Source: Agathobaculum hominis
GTDB taxonomy: Bacteria > Bacillota > Clostridia > Oscillospirales > Butyricicoccaceae
Direction of reading: 5' to 3'
DNA: 60,986 bases
Assembly (NCBI RefSeq): GCF_014288055.1
Contig: NZ_JACOPK010000013.1
Span: 1 to 60,986, forward strand
Shown: piece by piece, positions 32,741 through 42,740 of the stretch
How positions within the stretch are numbered: the stretch's first letter is position 1
How the letters are laid out: every line of letters begins with the position of its first letter
Notes under the pieces: generated by a model
Database searches by the model: none
What the model was told of the DNA's origin: nothing
The model's input: the letters and a program-made list of their open reading frames with translations, nothing else
Program-made: the position numbers and the translations under genes

Positions 32741-33862
32741 ATGAAAAAGGTCGTTATCAACGCATTGGCCTATAAGCAAAACAGTTCAGGTATTGGCGTT
32801 ATGATTCGTGAACTGTTTGAGCCATATACAAAGAGAACAAAAAGGCCATGCCAGGTCATACTGCCGAATGACGGCCCGGAATTTCATGGTGGCGTAGGTA
32901 CAGAAAATATTCGCATTCCATATCGGCATGGGCAAAATCTGCGGCGGATGTTTTTTCAGACTTTTCAAATGGGAAGACAATACTGCAGGAATACAGTATT
33001 GTTGACAACGGATTCTAAAGTACCGTTTTTTCTGCCGAAAAGCTGTGAAGTTATTCCGCTGATCACAGATTTAGCGGTATTTCGAATGCCGGAAGCATAT
33101 CAAACGTCGCGCGTGTTGTGGTGGCGTTTTCAATATCAGTATATCAAACGCAGAGCAAAGCGTTTTCTGGCTATCTCTGAATACACGAAAAAGGATATTC
33201 AGGAAATCCTGCATATCCCGCCGGAACAGATTGCGGTAGTTTACGATGCATGCAGCCCGAGTATTCATCGAGTCACAGATGATGGAGAACTTCGAGCATT
33301 GCGGGAGCAATATGATCTGCCAGAGCATTTCGTTCTATTTGTGGGAAATTCCAATCCGCGGAAGAATTTGGACAGATTGATGCAGGCGTTTGATCGAGTG
33401 AAAAGCCGTACTAATCTGCCGTATCAGCTGATTATTGCCGGCGAACAGGGATGGAGATTTTCGCGCGAGCAGGCATTGGAAAAGGTGGAATACAAGGAAG
33501 ATATTCGTTTTATTGGATTCGTTCCGGATGAACAGATGTCTGCGTTATATTCTGCGGCGAATGTTTTTGCATTCCCGACACTGTACGAGGGCTTTGGCAT
33601 TCCTGTACTGGAAGCGCAGGTCTGCGGTACACCGGTATTGACGAGTAAATGCACTGCACTGCCAGAAGTCGGCGGAGATGCGGCGCTTTATGCTGATCCT
33701 TACAGCATAGAAGAGATCGCGGATAATCTGGAACGGTTAATGACAGATGAAAAACTGCGAACAGAACTGATACAAAAAGGATTTGCTAATGAAAAACGCT
33801 TTTCTTGGGAAGCGTCTGCGCAGCAATTAGATGAATGGATAGAAAGGAACATTGCAGAATGA
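32741..33862 (+). CDS. GT4 glycosyltransferase 1
   Basis: The 373-residue protein is a GT-B fold transferase of family 4. It has an N-terminal Gly-rich loop (SSGIGVMIREL, about 15-25), FVGNSNPRKNLDRLM (about 202-216) and the donor-binding PTLYEGFGIPVLEAQVCGTP (about 281-300) with the EX7E motif. It probably transfers D-mannose or D-rhamnose from GDP-sugar to the growing polymer. It is the first gene of a long operon; its end overlaps the mutase gene start (ATGA). Confidence 0.93.
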   Translation: MKKVVINALAYKQNSSGIGVMIRELFEPYTKRTKRPCQVILPNDGPEFHGGVGTENIRIPYRHGQNLRRMFFQTFQMGRQYCRNTVLLTTDSKVPFFLPKSCEVIPLITDLAVFRMPEAYQTSRVLWWRFQYQYIKRRAKRFLAISEYTKKDIQEILHIPPEQIAVVYDACSPSIHRVTDDGELRALREQYDLPEHFVLFVGNSNPRKNLDRLMQAFDRVKSRTNLPYQLIIAGEQGWRFSREQALEKVEYKEDIRFIGFVPDEQMSALYSAANVFAFPTLYEGFGIPVLEAQVCGTPVLTSKCTALPEVGGDAALYADPYSIEEIADNLERLMTDEKLRTELIQKGFANEKRFSWEASAQQLDEWIERNIAE

Positions 33863-35535
33863 ACTGTATGGACAGCTATCAGCTGTGGATTGAGAAAACA
33901 GCTGGTGAAGCAGAACTGGCAGAAGAATTGACGGCAATCAATGGAGATTCGGCGGCTATTGAAGATCGTTTCTATAAAGAACTTGAATTCGGCACCGGTG
34001 GTCTGCGCGGCGTACTGGGGGCAGGTACGAACCGAATGAATGTATTTACGGTATCCAAGGCAACGCAGGGTTACAGCAATTACCTCAATCAGCAGTTCGA
34101 GAAGCCGAGTGTTGCAATTGGTTATGACAGCCGTATACATTCGGATGATTTTGCGCGTGCAGCGGCAGCAGTATTTGCGGCCAATGGCATTCAGGTGCAT
34201 ATTTACGATCATTTAATGCCGACACCAGCACTTTCTTTTGCAGTGCGTGATCTGCATTGCAGCGGCGGTATCGTGCTGACAGCGAGCCATAATCCGGCAA
34301 AGTACAACGGTTACAAGGTATATGGTGCAGATGGCTGTCAGATCACGACAGAGGCTGCAAAGGCAATTCAGACTGCAATCAATGAAGTAGATCCGTTTGA
34401 CGATGTTAAGCGTACAGATTTCGAGCTAGCGATGGAGAATGGAATAATCAACTACATTGGCGAAGATACGATTGATCGTTATCAAGCGGCGGTTTCGACG
34501 GCATCGCTTCTGCCGGAAGGCATTGATAAGAACGTTGCAATTGTCTATACACCGCTGAATGGTGCTGGTATTTCGTGTGTGCCGCGCTGTCTGAAGGAAC
34601 ATGGTTTCACGAATATCACGATTCCGGATGAGCAGAAAAATCCGGATGGCCATTTTCCGACCTGCCCATACCCGAATCCGGAAGTGCGCGAAGCCCTCAA
34701 GGTTGGCCTGCGCTGGGCAGAGAAAACACAGAGTGATCTTCTGCTGGCAACCGACCCGGACTGTGACCGTGTAGGTGCAGCTGTGAAAACAACGAGTGGA
34801 TATACGCTGATCAGCGGCAATCAGATGGGCGTGCTTCTGTTTGATTTTGTATGCAAGATGCGTCAGGCAAATGGAACTATGCCGAAAAATCCGGTTGCAG
34901 TAAAGACTATCGTCACCACGCCGATGGCCGCGAAGATTGCCGAACATTATGGTGTGCAGCTGATCGATGTGCTGACTGGCTTTAAGTTTATCGGTGAGCA
35001 GATTGGTCTGTTGGAGAAAAAGGGCGAGGCAGATCGATATATCTTCGGCTTTGAAGAGAGTTACGGCTACCTTAGCGGCAGCTTTGTACGAGATAAGGAT
35101 GCAGTGAATGCATCTCTGCTGATTTGTGAAATGTTTGCATGGTACAAATCGCAGGGGAAATCACTGGTAGATGTGCTCGAAGAACTGTATCAGGAATACG
35201 GCTGTTATGAAAGCAAGCTTCTGTCCTTCCAGTTTGAGGGCGCAGACGGCTTTGCAAAAATGCAGAGTCTCATGACGGAGCTGCGTACCAATCGTCCAGC
35301 TGAACTGGCAGGTATTGCAGTAGAGTGCTCAATTGATTATCTGAATGATGATACGGGCTTGCCGAAGTCTAACGTGCTGCGGTTCTTCTTGAAGAACGGT
35401 GCGGAGGCGGTTGTTCGTCCGTCTGGTACGGAGCCGAAACTAAAGGTGTATCTGACGGCAGCAGAAAAGGATATAACTGCTAGTCAGATAGTGATTCATA
35501 CGCTGAAGGAATTTTTTGAACAGTGGGCAAGATGA
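33859..35535 (+). CDS. manB: Phosphomannomutase/phosphoglucomutase
   Basis: The 558-residue alpha-D-phosphohexomutase has the phosphoserine loop LTASHNPAKYNGYK (about 144-157), the Mg loop DPDCDRVG (about 298-305), the sugar loop GFEESYGY (about 397-404) and the phosphate loop RPSGTEPK (about 520-527). The long form suggests a PGM2-like or ManB-type enzyme. In this context it should turn mannose-6-phosphate into mannose-1-phosphate. The start overlaps the preceding stop, and the stop overlaps the next start, so translation is coupled on both sides. Substrate choice between Man and Glc is inferred from context. Confidence 0.9.
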   Translation: MNCMDSYQLWIEKTAGEAELAEELTAINGDSAAIEDRFYKELEFGTGGLRGVLGAGTNRMNVFTVSKATQGYSNYLNQQFEKPSVAIGYDSRIHSDDFARAAAAVFAANGIQVHIYDHLMPTPALSFAVRDLHCSGGIVLTASHNPAKYNGYKVYGADGCQITTEAAKAIQTAINEVDPFDDVKRTDFELAMENGIINYIGEDTIDRYQAAVSTASLLPEGIDKNVAIVYTPLNGAGISCVPRCLKEHGFTNITIPDEQKNPDGHFPTCPYPNPEVREALKVGLRWAEKTQSDLLLATDPDCDRVGAAVKTTSGYTLISGNQMGVLLFDFVCKMRQANGTMPKNPVAVKTIVTTPMAAKIAEHYGVQLIDVLTGFKFIGEQIGLLEKKGEADRYIFGFEESYGYLSGSFVRDKDAVNASLLICEMFAWYKSQGKSLVDVLEELYQEYGCYESKLLSFQFEGADGFAKMQSLMTELRTNRPAELAGIAVECSIDYLNDDTGLPKSNVLRFFLKNGAEAVVRPSGTEPKLKVYLTAAEKDITASQIVIHTLKEFFEQWAR

Positions 35536-36656
35536 AAGTTGCGCTGGAATTACAGCCAATCTGCGGAAAACGGTCGGGAATCGGAAATTATACCTATGAA
35601 CTGGCCCGTCATTTGAAAGACCAGGATGAGTTGGAGTTTTACGGAAATCTATTCAACTTCCTGGGGCGAAATAATAACGCACAGGCGCTTTCGGGGGTAT
35701 CAATACCGATTAGAACCAGCAGGGCCTTTCCGTATGGGGTTTATCGGCGTATTTGGCATAAGATACCTATTCCGTATGAAGCGATGTTTCCACGTGCGGA
35801 TTTAAGTCTGTTTTTTAACTATATTGTACCACCGCATATAAAAGGAAAAGTTGCGACAACAATTCACGATCTTACGTATTTACGTTTTCCAGAAACAATG
35901 GAATGTAAAAATCTGCTGCGTTTGCAGAATGATATGGATTACAGCATTAAGCGCAGCAGCCATTTACTTACGGTTTCTGAATTTTCCAAGCGGGAAATTG
36001 TAGAGTTGCTGAACATTTCACCAGAACGGATTTCTGTGGTTCCATGCGCACCTGCTGAACAGGTTCCGGCAGCGGATTTTTCCAAGATTGCTGAAAAATT
36101 TCAAATCAAGTCTCCTTACGTTCTCTATATAGGAACAATTGAACCTCGAAAAAATCTGGTTCGACTTATTCGCGCGTTTGACCACTTGAAAAAGTCGGCA
36201 GGCATTCCACATCAGCTGATACTTGCTGGCGGAGCCGGATGGGGAAACGAAGAAATTTATGAAGCAGCACGAAAAGCCGAATATACAGATGATATTCACT
36301 TTATTGGATATGTTTCTGCCGAGGAAAAAAGCACATTGTATGCGAGTGCGGATGTATTTGTATTTCCATCTCTTTATGAGGGGTTCGGCATTCCTCCCTT
36401 AGAGGCAATGCAGATGAGTTGTCCGGTTGTATGTGCCAATGTTGCTTCACTTCCGGAGGTCGTAGGAAACGCGGCGGAGCTGATAGACCCGTTTGATGAA
36501 GCTGATTTAGCACGAGGTGTCCAGAATGTATTGGAAGATAAGGAATATGCCGACTTACTTCGTGCCCGAGGAAACTTGCAATACAAGAAATATACATGGG
36601 ACAATTCCGCACAACAGCTAATAAGAGTATGTAAAAATATTTTGGAGAAATCGTGA
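35532..36656 (+). CDS. GT4 glycosyltransferase 2
   Basis: The 374-residue protein resembles transferase 1, with SGIGNYTYELARHL (about 17-30), LYIGTIEPRKNLVRLIRAF (about 196-214) and FPSLYEGFGIPPLEAMQMSC (about 277-296). The motifs place it near the WbdA/WbdB-like mannosyl/rhamnosyl transferases. It probably adds one linkage type of the repeat unit. ATG is used because of the ATGA overlap with the mutase stop; GTG nine bases earlier is unlikely. Confidence 0.93.
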   Translation: MKVALELQPICGKRSGIGNYTYELARHLKDQDELEFYGNLFNFLGRNNNAQALSGVSIPIRTSRAFPYGVYRRIWHKIPIPYEAMFPRADLSLFFNYIVPPHIKGKVATTIHDLTYLRFPETMECKNLLRLQNDMDYSIKRSSHLLTVSEFSKREIVELLNISPERISVVPCAPAEQVPAADFSKIAEKFQIKSPYVLYIGTIEPRKNLVRLIRAFDHLKKSAGIPHQLILAGGAGWGNEEIYEAARKAEYTDDIHFIGYVSAEEKSTLYASADVFVFPSLYEGFGIPPLEAMQMSCPVVCANVASLPEVVGNAAELIDPFDEADLARGVQNVLEDKEYADLLRARGNLQYKKYTWDNSAQQLIRVCKNILEKS

Positions 36657-37618
36657 TATACACACCACTGAAACTGCAGCCCTGTTACAAGGAATATCTA
36701 TGGGGCGGTACACGGCTAAAAACTGAATACAACAAGGTTGACGCGCCGGATGCTACCGCCGAGAGCTGGGAGCTTGCAGATCATCGTGATGGAGCGTCTG
36801 TGGTTGCAGAGGGGCAGTATAAAGGCTGCACTCTGTCACAACTGTCAGAACAGAACAAGATGGCGTTCTGGGGTACTGATTGCAAACGAGAGACATTCCC
36901 GGTAATGGTGAAACTGATCGATGCACAGAAAAAATTATCAATTCAAGTACATCCGTCAGACATTACGGCGCGTGCTGCATTTGGCGAACAGGGCAAGGCA
37001 GAGATGTGGTATATCGTTGATTGTGAGCCGCATGCAGGGATTTATTATGGCTTTTCCCGACGTATAACATCAGATGAATTCCTGCGTCGAGCGCAGGACG
37101 GGAGCATTTGCGAAGTCTTGAACTGGGTGCCGGTCAGCAAGGGCGATGTGTTTTACATCATGCCAGGCACGATACATGCAATCGGTGCAGGGATTGTTAT
37201 TGCTGAAATACAGCAGAATTCCAACACAACCTTCCGCGTGTATGACTACCAGCGCAAAGGCGCGGACGGGAAAACACGTCCGCTGCACTTGGAACGTGCG
37301 GCTGAAGTAATCAATTTTGATCCGGTCATTCCAGAGGAATGTAGGATCAACAGCGGCGCAGAATTTGAGGATTTTTCGATAAGAGAAATGTTTTCGTGCT
37401 CTTATTTTCGCGCGTATCGTGTGGATGTTCATCGGAGAATAGAACTTAAGTGTGATGGCTGCTCTTTTCAGCATATTCTGTGCGTAGAGGGCAGCGGACA
37501 AATTCTACATGAAGATAAACAATACCCAATACTGCGCGGACAATCGTACTTTATGCCTGCGGCATTGGGTGAATACCAGATCATAGGGGACTGCCGAATA
37601 CTGCTGTCCCGCGTGTGA
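36653..37618 (+). CDS. manA: Mannose-6-phosphate isomerase, class I
   Basis: The 321-residue protein converts fructose-6-phosphate and mannose-6-phosphate, feeding GDP-mannose synthesis. Zinc ligands lie in QVHPSD (about 98-103) and KAEMWY (about 115-120); the catalytic region MPGTIHAIGAG is near 170. The GTG start overlaps the stop of the glycosyltransferase gene (GTGA). Confidence 0.92.
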   Translation: MIYTPLKLQPCYKEYLWGGTRLKTEYNKVDAPDATAESWELADHRDGASVVAEGQYKGCTLSQLSEQNKMAFWGTDCKRETFPVMVKLIDAQKKLSIQVHPSDITARAAFGEQGKAEMWYIVDCEPHAGIYYGFSRRITSDEFLRRAQDGSICEVLNWVPVSKGDVFYIMPGTIHAIGAGIVIAEIQQNSNTTFRVYDYQRKGADGKTRPLHLERAAEVINFDPVIPEECRINSGAEFEDFSIREMFSCSYFRAYRVDVHRRIELKCDGCSFQHILCVEGSGQILHEDKQYPILRGQSYFMPAALGEYQIIGDCRILLSRV

Positions 37619-37634
37619 AAGGATGAAATTTGAA

Positions 37635-38705
37635 ATGAAAAAGACAGCGTTGATTATGGCTGGTGGCCGCGGCGAGCGTTTCTGGCCGAAGAGCAGAAAG
37701 AACCTGCCCAAGCAGTTCTTGTCGCTCACTGATGATGGCAAAACGATGATTCAGCTGACGGTTGAACGCATTCTGCCTCTGGTCGATATGCAGGATATTT
37801 ACATTGCGACCAATCGTGACTACAAAAAGCTGGTGCGTGAACAGCTTCCGGAAATTCCGGAGGAGAATATCCTTTGTGAGCCGGTAGGACGTAATACAGC
37901 ACCGTGTATCGGTCTTGGTGCAGTACATATTTCACGCAAGTATGATGATGCAGTTATGCTCGTACTGCCGTCTGATCATCTGATTAAGTACAACACCATT
38001 TTTCTTAACACACTGTCGGACGCTGCGGAGGTAGCAGAGCAGGGCGAAAATCTGGTAACGCTGGGTATTACGCCGGATTATCCGGAGACTGGATACGGTT
38101 ATATCAAGTTCAATCCGAACCAGACTATGAAACGCGCTTTTGCAGTTGACCGTTTTGTAGAAAAGCCGGATCTGGAGACAGCAAAGGAATATCTTGCAAC
38201 TGAGCAGTACCTCTGGAACAGCGGTATGTTTATTTGGAAGGTTTCGACGATCCTTCATAATATGGAGAAGTATCTGCCGGAAACCTATGCCGGTCTGCAG
38301 CGCATTCAGAATGCCATTGCGACAGAGGATGAGCGGAGTGTGCTCGAGCAGGAGTTTGAGGCGTTTCATTCCGAGTCGATTGACTACGGCATTATGGAAA
38401 AGGCACAGAATATCTATATCCTGTCTGGCTCGTTCGGCTGGGATGATGTAGGTTCCTGGCTCGCGGTAGAACGTATCCGTCAGAGCAATGAATTCGGCAA
38501 TGTTATCACTGGCAATGCTGTCACGGTAGATACAAAAAATACAATCATTGAGGGTGACAAAAAGCTGATTGCCACTGTAGGTATCGAGGATCTGATTATT
38601 GTTGATACAGAGGACGCTTTGCTGATCTGCGAAAAGGACAGTGCAGGCAACATCAAAAAGGTTCTTGAAAATCTGAAAATCTGCAATCGCACGGAATATC
38701 TTTAA
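37635..38705 (+). CDS. manC: Mannose-1-phosphate guanylyltransferase
   Basis: The 356-residue nucleotidyltransferase joins GTP and mannose-1-phosphate to GDP-mannose. It has MAGGRGERFWPKSRKNLPKQ (about 8-27), CEPVGRNTAPCIGLGA (about 82-97), VEKPD and ETGYGYI motifs. It lacks the C-terminal isomerase domain found in many ManC proteins, consistent with a separate manA. ATG 37635 was preferred for spacing from AAAGG; the upstream ATG at 37623 is possible. Confidence 0.93.
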   Translation: MKKTALIMAGGRGERFWPKSRKNLPKQFLSLTDDGKTMIQLTVERILPLVDMQDIYIATNRDYKKLVREQLPEIPEENILCEPVGRNTAPCIGLGAVHISRKYDDAVMLVLPSDHLIKYNTIFLNTLSDAAEVAEQGENLVTLGITPDYPETGYGYIKFNPNQTMKRAFAVDRFVEKPDLETAKEYLATEQYLWNSGMFIWKVSTILHNMEKYLPETYAGLQRIQNAIATEDERSVLEQEFEAFHSESIDYGIMEKAQNIYILSGSFGWDDVGSWLAVERIRQSNEFGNVITGNAVTVDTKNTIIEGDKKLIATVGIEDLIIVDTEDALLICEKDSAGNIKKVLENLKICNRTEYL

Positions 38706-38724
38706 TATATGGAGAACAAAAATT

Positions 38725-39765
38725 ATGAAAAAGGCACTTATTACCGGTATTACCGGTCAGGATGGTTCGTATCTGGCAGAGCTGCTGCTTGAAAAGGGGT
38801 ATGAGATACACGGCATGACACGCCGTGCGTCTCTGCCGAACACGGATCGCATCCAGCACATTCTGGATAAAATCACGGTACACGATGGCGACTTGAGCGA
38901 TTCTTCGAGCATTCAGCGCATTATGTCGATCGTTCGACCGGATGAGGTCTATAATCTGGCTGCACAAAGCCATGTACAGGTAAGTTTTGATGTACCGGAA
39001 TATTCGGGCGATGTTGATGCTCTGGGTGTACTCCGCATTCTGGAAGCAATTCGTATTCTGGGCATGGAGAAGACCTGCCGCTTCTATCAGGCTTCTACTT
39101 CCGAGCTTTTTGGTAAGGTTGAAGAAGTGCCGCAGAGAGAAACAACTCCGTTCCATCCGTACAGCCCGTATGCAATCGCAAAACAGTACGGCTACTGGAT
39201 GGTGAAGGAATACCGTGAAGCGTATGGCATGTTTGCGGTAAACGGTATTCTGTTCAATCATGAGTCGGAACGCCGCGGTGAAAACTTTGTTACGCGCAAG
39301 ATCACTCGTGCAGCTGGCCGTATCGCATGCGGTCTGCAGGAGAAACTGGAACTGGGTAATCTGGACAGCAAGCGCGACTGGGGTTACGCCAAGGACTATG
39401 TAGAATGCATGTGGCTGATGCTTCAGCATGATAAGCCGGAGGATTTTGTCATTGCAACTGGCGTACAGCATACAGTTCGTGAATTTACTACGCTGGCGTT
39501 TGCACATGACGGCATTGAGCTGGAATGGCAGGGCAGCGGTCTGGATGAGAAGGGTATCGATAAGAAGACAGGAAAGGTTCTTGTATCGGTAAATCCGGCA
39601 TGGTTCCGTCCGACTGATGTTGATAACCTTTGGGGTGATCCGACCAAGGCAAAGACTGTCCTGAAATGGAATCCGCAGAGCACGAGCTATGAGCAGCTGT
39701 GCGCAATTATGGCAGAGCATGATCTCAAGCTGGCGAAGGCAGAAAAGGCAGCACAGCAGGCATGA
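38725..39765 (+). CDS. gmd: GDP-mannose 4,6-dehydratase
   Basis: The 346-residue short-chain dehydrogenase converts GDP-D-mannose to GDP-4-keto-6-deoxy-D-mannose. It has the NAD(P) loop TGITGQDGSYLAELLLEKGY (about 7-26), the Gmd-specific RRASLPNTDRI, the STSELFGK and YxxxK (YSPYAIAKQYGYW) catalytic region, and the late GSGLDEKGIDKKTG segment. The start follows GGAGAAC. Its stop overlaps the next start. Confidence 0.95.
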   Translation: MKKALITGITGQDGSYLAELLLEKGYEIHGMTRRASLPNTDRIQHILDKITVHDGDLSDSSSIQRIMSIVRPDEVYNLAAQSHVQVSFDVPEYSGDVDALGVLRILEAIRILGMEKTCRFYQASTSELFGKVEEVPQRETTPFHPYSPYAIAKQYGYWMVKEYREAYGMFAVNGILFNHESERRGENFVTRKITRAAGRIACGLQEKLELGNLDSKRDWGYAKDYVECMWLMLQHDKPEDFVIATGVQHTVREFTTLAFAHDGIELEWQGSGLDEKGIDKKTGKVLVSVNPAWFRPTDVDNLWGDPTKAKTVLKWNPQSTSYEQLCAIMAEHDLKLAKAEKAAQQA

Positions 39766-40685
39766 AAAAGGCATTAATCACAGGCAGCAGCGGTTTTGTG
39801 GGCGGCTATCTGCGTCAGGAGCTCTTAGCAAATGGATATGAAGTGATTGGTCTGGATGTGCAGGAAGCAGAACAGACAATCAAGGCGGATTTACTGAACG
39901 CAGAACAAACAAAGGCCGTAATCGAGCGGGTAAAGCCGGACTGTATTTTTCATCTTGCAGGACAGGCGAATGTTGCACGTTCGTGGAAGATTCCACAGAA
40001 GACTGTGGAGATCAATGTTGTTGGTGCAGTGAATTTGATGGAAGCAGTACGCAACTGCTGTCCTAATGCGCATATGGTACTGGTCGGTTCTTCCGACCAG
40101 TACGGTGTGCTTGGAGAGGCAGGAAAGTTGGTCAGCGAGACTATTCAGCCGTATCCTCAAACCCCGTATGCTGTATCAAAGCAGGCACAAGAAGAAATGG
40201 CACGAGTTTTTGCGCGTGCGTATGGATTGAATATATGTATGACCCGCTCGTTTAATCATGGCGGAGCCGGACAAAAAGAAGGCTTCATGATTCCTGATTT
40301 CGCAGCGGGTATTGTGCGTGTTGAGAGAGGTGAAGCAGACTGTCTGAAAGTCGGCAATCTCACTGCTCGCAGAGACTTTACACATGTCAGAGATATTGTC
40401 CGCGCCTACCGTCTGATAGCCGAACATGGACAGAGCGGAGAGGTTTACAATATCGGTTCCGGTATTACGTACAGCGCGCAGGAAATTCTGGATAAGATGT
40501 GTCAGATGTCGAACTGCACGATTCGTATTGAACAGGATTCAGCTAAAATGCGACCGAGCGATACACCGGTCATCTGCTGTGATCACAGTAAACTGACGAG
40601 AGATACGGACTGGGAGCCGGAACTGGGATTGGATAGAATTCTGGTAGATACATTGGAGTATTGGCGAAATCAAAGAAATGGATAA
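39762..40685 (+). CDS. rmd: GDP-4-keto-6-deoxy-D-mannose reductase
   Basis: The 307-residue extended SDR has TGSSGFVGGYLRQELLANGY (about 7-26), GSSDQYG (Ser of the triad), YPQTPYAVSKQAQE (Tyr-Lys) and SFNHGGAGQKEGFMIPDFAA, which matches Rmd rather than fucose synthase. Rmd makes GDP-D-rhamnose from the Gmd product. Paired with gmd it indicates a D-rhamnose polymer. Translation is coupled to gmd. Confidence 0.88.
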   Translation: MKKALITGSSGFVGGYLRQELLANGYEVIGLDVQEAEQTIKADLLNAEQTKAVIERVKPDCIFHLAGQANVARSWKIPQKTVEINVVGAVNLMEAVRNCCPNAHMVLVGSSDQYGVLGEAGKLVSETIQPYPQTPYAVSKQAQEEMARVFARAYGLNICMTRSFNHGGAGQKEGFMIPDFAAGIVRVERGEADCLKVGNLTARRDFTHVRDIVRAYRLIAEHGQSGEVYNIGSGITYSAQEILDKMCQMSNCTIRIEQDSAKMRPSDTPVICCDHSKLTRDTDWEPELGLDRILVDTLEYWRNQRNG

Positions 40686-40696
40686 GCGAGTAATTG

Positions 40697-41470
40697 ATGA
40701 AATTATTGAATGAACTTTATGCATATCGCGAAATGATTTATATGCTGGTCCGAAGAGAATTACGTGGACGCTATAAAGGCTCTGCATTAGGTTTCTTTTG
40801 GACGTTTTTGAATCCGCTTCTGCAGTTTGCAGTATATGCAGTAGTGTTTTCTGTACTGATGAAAATGAATATTGATAAATTTTATGTTTATCTGTTCGTT
40901 GCATTTATTCCATGGTTTTTCACGGCCACTGCAATTCCTCAGGGAGCGACCTGTATACAGGCACAAAGTAATCTTGTGCAAAAAATTTATTTTCCAAGAA
41001 TGGTGTTGCCGCTGGCTACGGTATTAACGGCATTTGTTAATATGCTGCTAAGCGAAATAGTGGTGTTCATTGTTTTGCTGATGAGTGGATTCTATTGGAG
41101 CGTATACATGCTGGTTCTGCCTGTTGTTATGGGAATACACTTTTTGCTCGTCTTAGGTATTGTTTTGATTGTGTCGGCAGTAACTGTTTATCTGCGTGAT
41201 TTGGCTCATATTCTGGATATTGTTATTATGGCATGGTTTTATGCAACACCGATTGTTTATCCACCAGAAATGATACCTGAAAAATTTCAGTTTTTACTGT
41301 ATTTAAATCCAATGTCGGGCATTATTGATGGCTATCGAAAGATTTTATATTACAGATGCATGCCTGATTTTTCGACGATGCTGCTTGCATTGGTAGTTGG
41401 AATTATAACAGTTGTAGTAGGCACGTTTGTATTTCAACGGTTGCAGCGTGGATTTGCTGAGGAATTGTAA
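40697..41470 (+). CDS. wzm: Polysaccharide ABC exporter, membrane subunit (Wzm-like)
   Basis: The 257-residue ABC-2 permease has six hydrophobic segments and an N-terminal amphipathic interface, with RRELRGRYKGSALGFFWTFL (about 20-39) and FYATPIVYPPEMIP (about 188-201), hallmarks of O-antigen and teichoic-acid exporters. With the ATPase gene that follows at once it forms the exporter for the lipid-linked finished chain. ATG has no strong ribosome site; a TTG three bases earlier is possible. Confidence 0.92.
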   Translation: MKLLNELYAYREMIYMLVRRELRGRYKGSALGFFWTFLNPLLQFAVYAVVFSVLMKMNIDKFYVYLFVAFIPWFFTATAIPQGATCIQAQSNLVQKIYFPRMVLPLATVLTAFVNMLLSEIVVFIVLLMSGFYWSVYMLVLPVVMGIHFLLVLGIVLIVSAVTVYLRDLAHILDIVIMAWFYATPIVYPPEMIPEKFQFLLYLNPMSGIIDGYRKILYYRCMPDFSTMLLALVVGIITVVVGTFVFQRLQRGFAEEL

Positions 41471-42721
41471 ATGAATAAAGATATCGCAATACAAGTCAAT
41501 AAAGTTTCAAAAACATTTAAGGTTTATTTGGACAAGGGAACAAGTCTGAAGGAAAAACTACTGTTTAAGCATCGTCGCTCTTATGAAGAACGTAGTGTTT
41601 TGAATGAAATCTCCTTTTCAGTTCGTAAAGGTGAGGCAATAGGTCTGATTGGTCAAAATGGCTGCGGAAAAAGTACAACCCTGAAAATGCTGTCTAAGAT
41701 TATGTATCCGGACAAAGGCACAGTTGAAACGCAGGGACGAATTTCGGCACTGATTGAGTTAGGCGCAGGATTTCATCCGGATATGAGCGGTCGTGAAAAC
41801 ATCTATATCAATGCTGCAATCTTTGGATTGAATAAGCAGGAAATTGATGCTCGATTAGATCGCATTATCGAATTTTCCGAACTGGAGGAATATATTGACA
41901 ATCCGGTTCGTACTTATTCGTCGGGTATGTATATGCGTCTGGCCTTTGCAGTTGCAATTAACGTTGATGCAGATATTTTGCTGATTGATGAGATACTTGC
42001 GGTAGGAGATGCTAGCTTCCAGGCGAAGTGCTTCAACAAGCTGCGAGAAATCAAGGCAAAAGGGACAACGATTGTAATTGTTTCACATTCCCTTAGCCAA
42101 ATCGAGCAGTTCTGCAACAGAAGCATATGGATTTTGAACGGAAAGATTAAGCAAGACGGAAAACCGAGAGATGTTCATCCGCAATATCTGGATTATATGG
42201 GAAAGCAGACGGCAGATGAAGAGCGTAAAGAGGAATCTCTTGTACCAGCGGCATCAACAGATGAGCTGATGGATACAGAAAAATCAGCGAAGGATGAAAA
42301 TCGTTGGGGAAATCAAGAAGCCCAGATTACAGGCATACGATTGTTAGATACCAATGGCGAAGAAAAAACATCGTTTAGGACTGGGGAATTCATGGAGATT
42401 GAAGTTGCCTATCGAGTTAATAAACCAGTAAAAAATCCTGCATGTGGAATTGGAATATTTCGAAATGATGGACTGCAATGCTATGGAACGAATACGGGGA
42501 TTGATCACCTAAACAATATTTCACTGTCTGAAACGGGATATATTTACTGTAAAATTGAGAATAATCAGCTGTTGCCAGGAGAATACACATTGGATTTGGC
42601 ACTCCATACGGAAGATGGTTTTGCATATGATTATTGGAGATTTGCGACGAAATTTAGAATGTATTCGGATACTCAGGATATAGGAACAACAAGACTATCC
42701 CATGTATGGGAAATACAGTAG
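41471..42721 (+). CDS. wzt: Polysaccharide ABC exporter, ATPase with C-terminal carbohydrate-binding domain (Wzt-like)
   Basis: The 416-residue protein has Walker A GQNGCGKST (about 63-71), signature YSSGMYMRLAF (about 148-158) and Walker B ILLIDEILAVGD (about 170-181). After a linker rich in Glu/Lys (245-275) comes a beta-sandwich of about 140 residues like the Wzt C-terminal domain of E. coli O8/O9a, which recognises the modified non-reducing end of the chain. That suggests export needs a terminal cap. The adjacent methyltransferase gene could supply it. Confidence 0.92.
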   Translation: MNKDIAIQVNKVSKTFKVYLDKGTSLKEKLLFKHRRSYEERSVLNEISFSVRKGEAIGLIGQNGCGKSTTLKMLSKIMYPDKGTVETQGRISALIELGAGFHPDMSGRENIYINAAIFGLNKQEIDARLDRIIEFSELEEYIDNPVRTYSSGMYMRLAFAVAINVDADILLIDEILAVGDASFQAKCFNKLREIKAKGTTIVIVSHSLSQIEQFCNRSIWILNGKIKQDGKPRDVHPQYLDYMGKQTADEERKEESLVPAASTDELMDTEKSAKDENRWGNQEAQITGIRLLDTNGEEKTSFRTGEFMEIEVAYRVNKPVKNPACGIGIFRNDGLQCYGTNTGIDHLNNISLSETGYIYCKIENNQLLPGEYTLDLALHTEDGFAYDYWRFATKFRMYSDTQDIGTTRLSHVWEIQ

Positions 42722-42740
42722 TTTATAGATGGAGTATAAA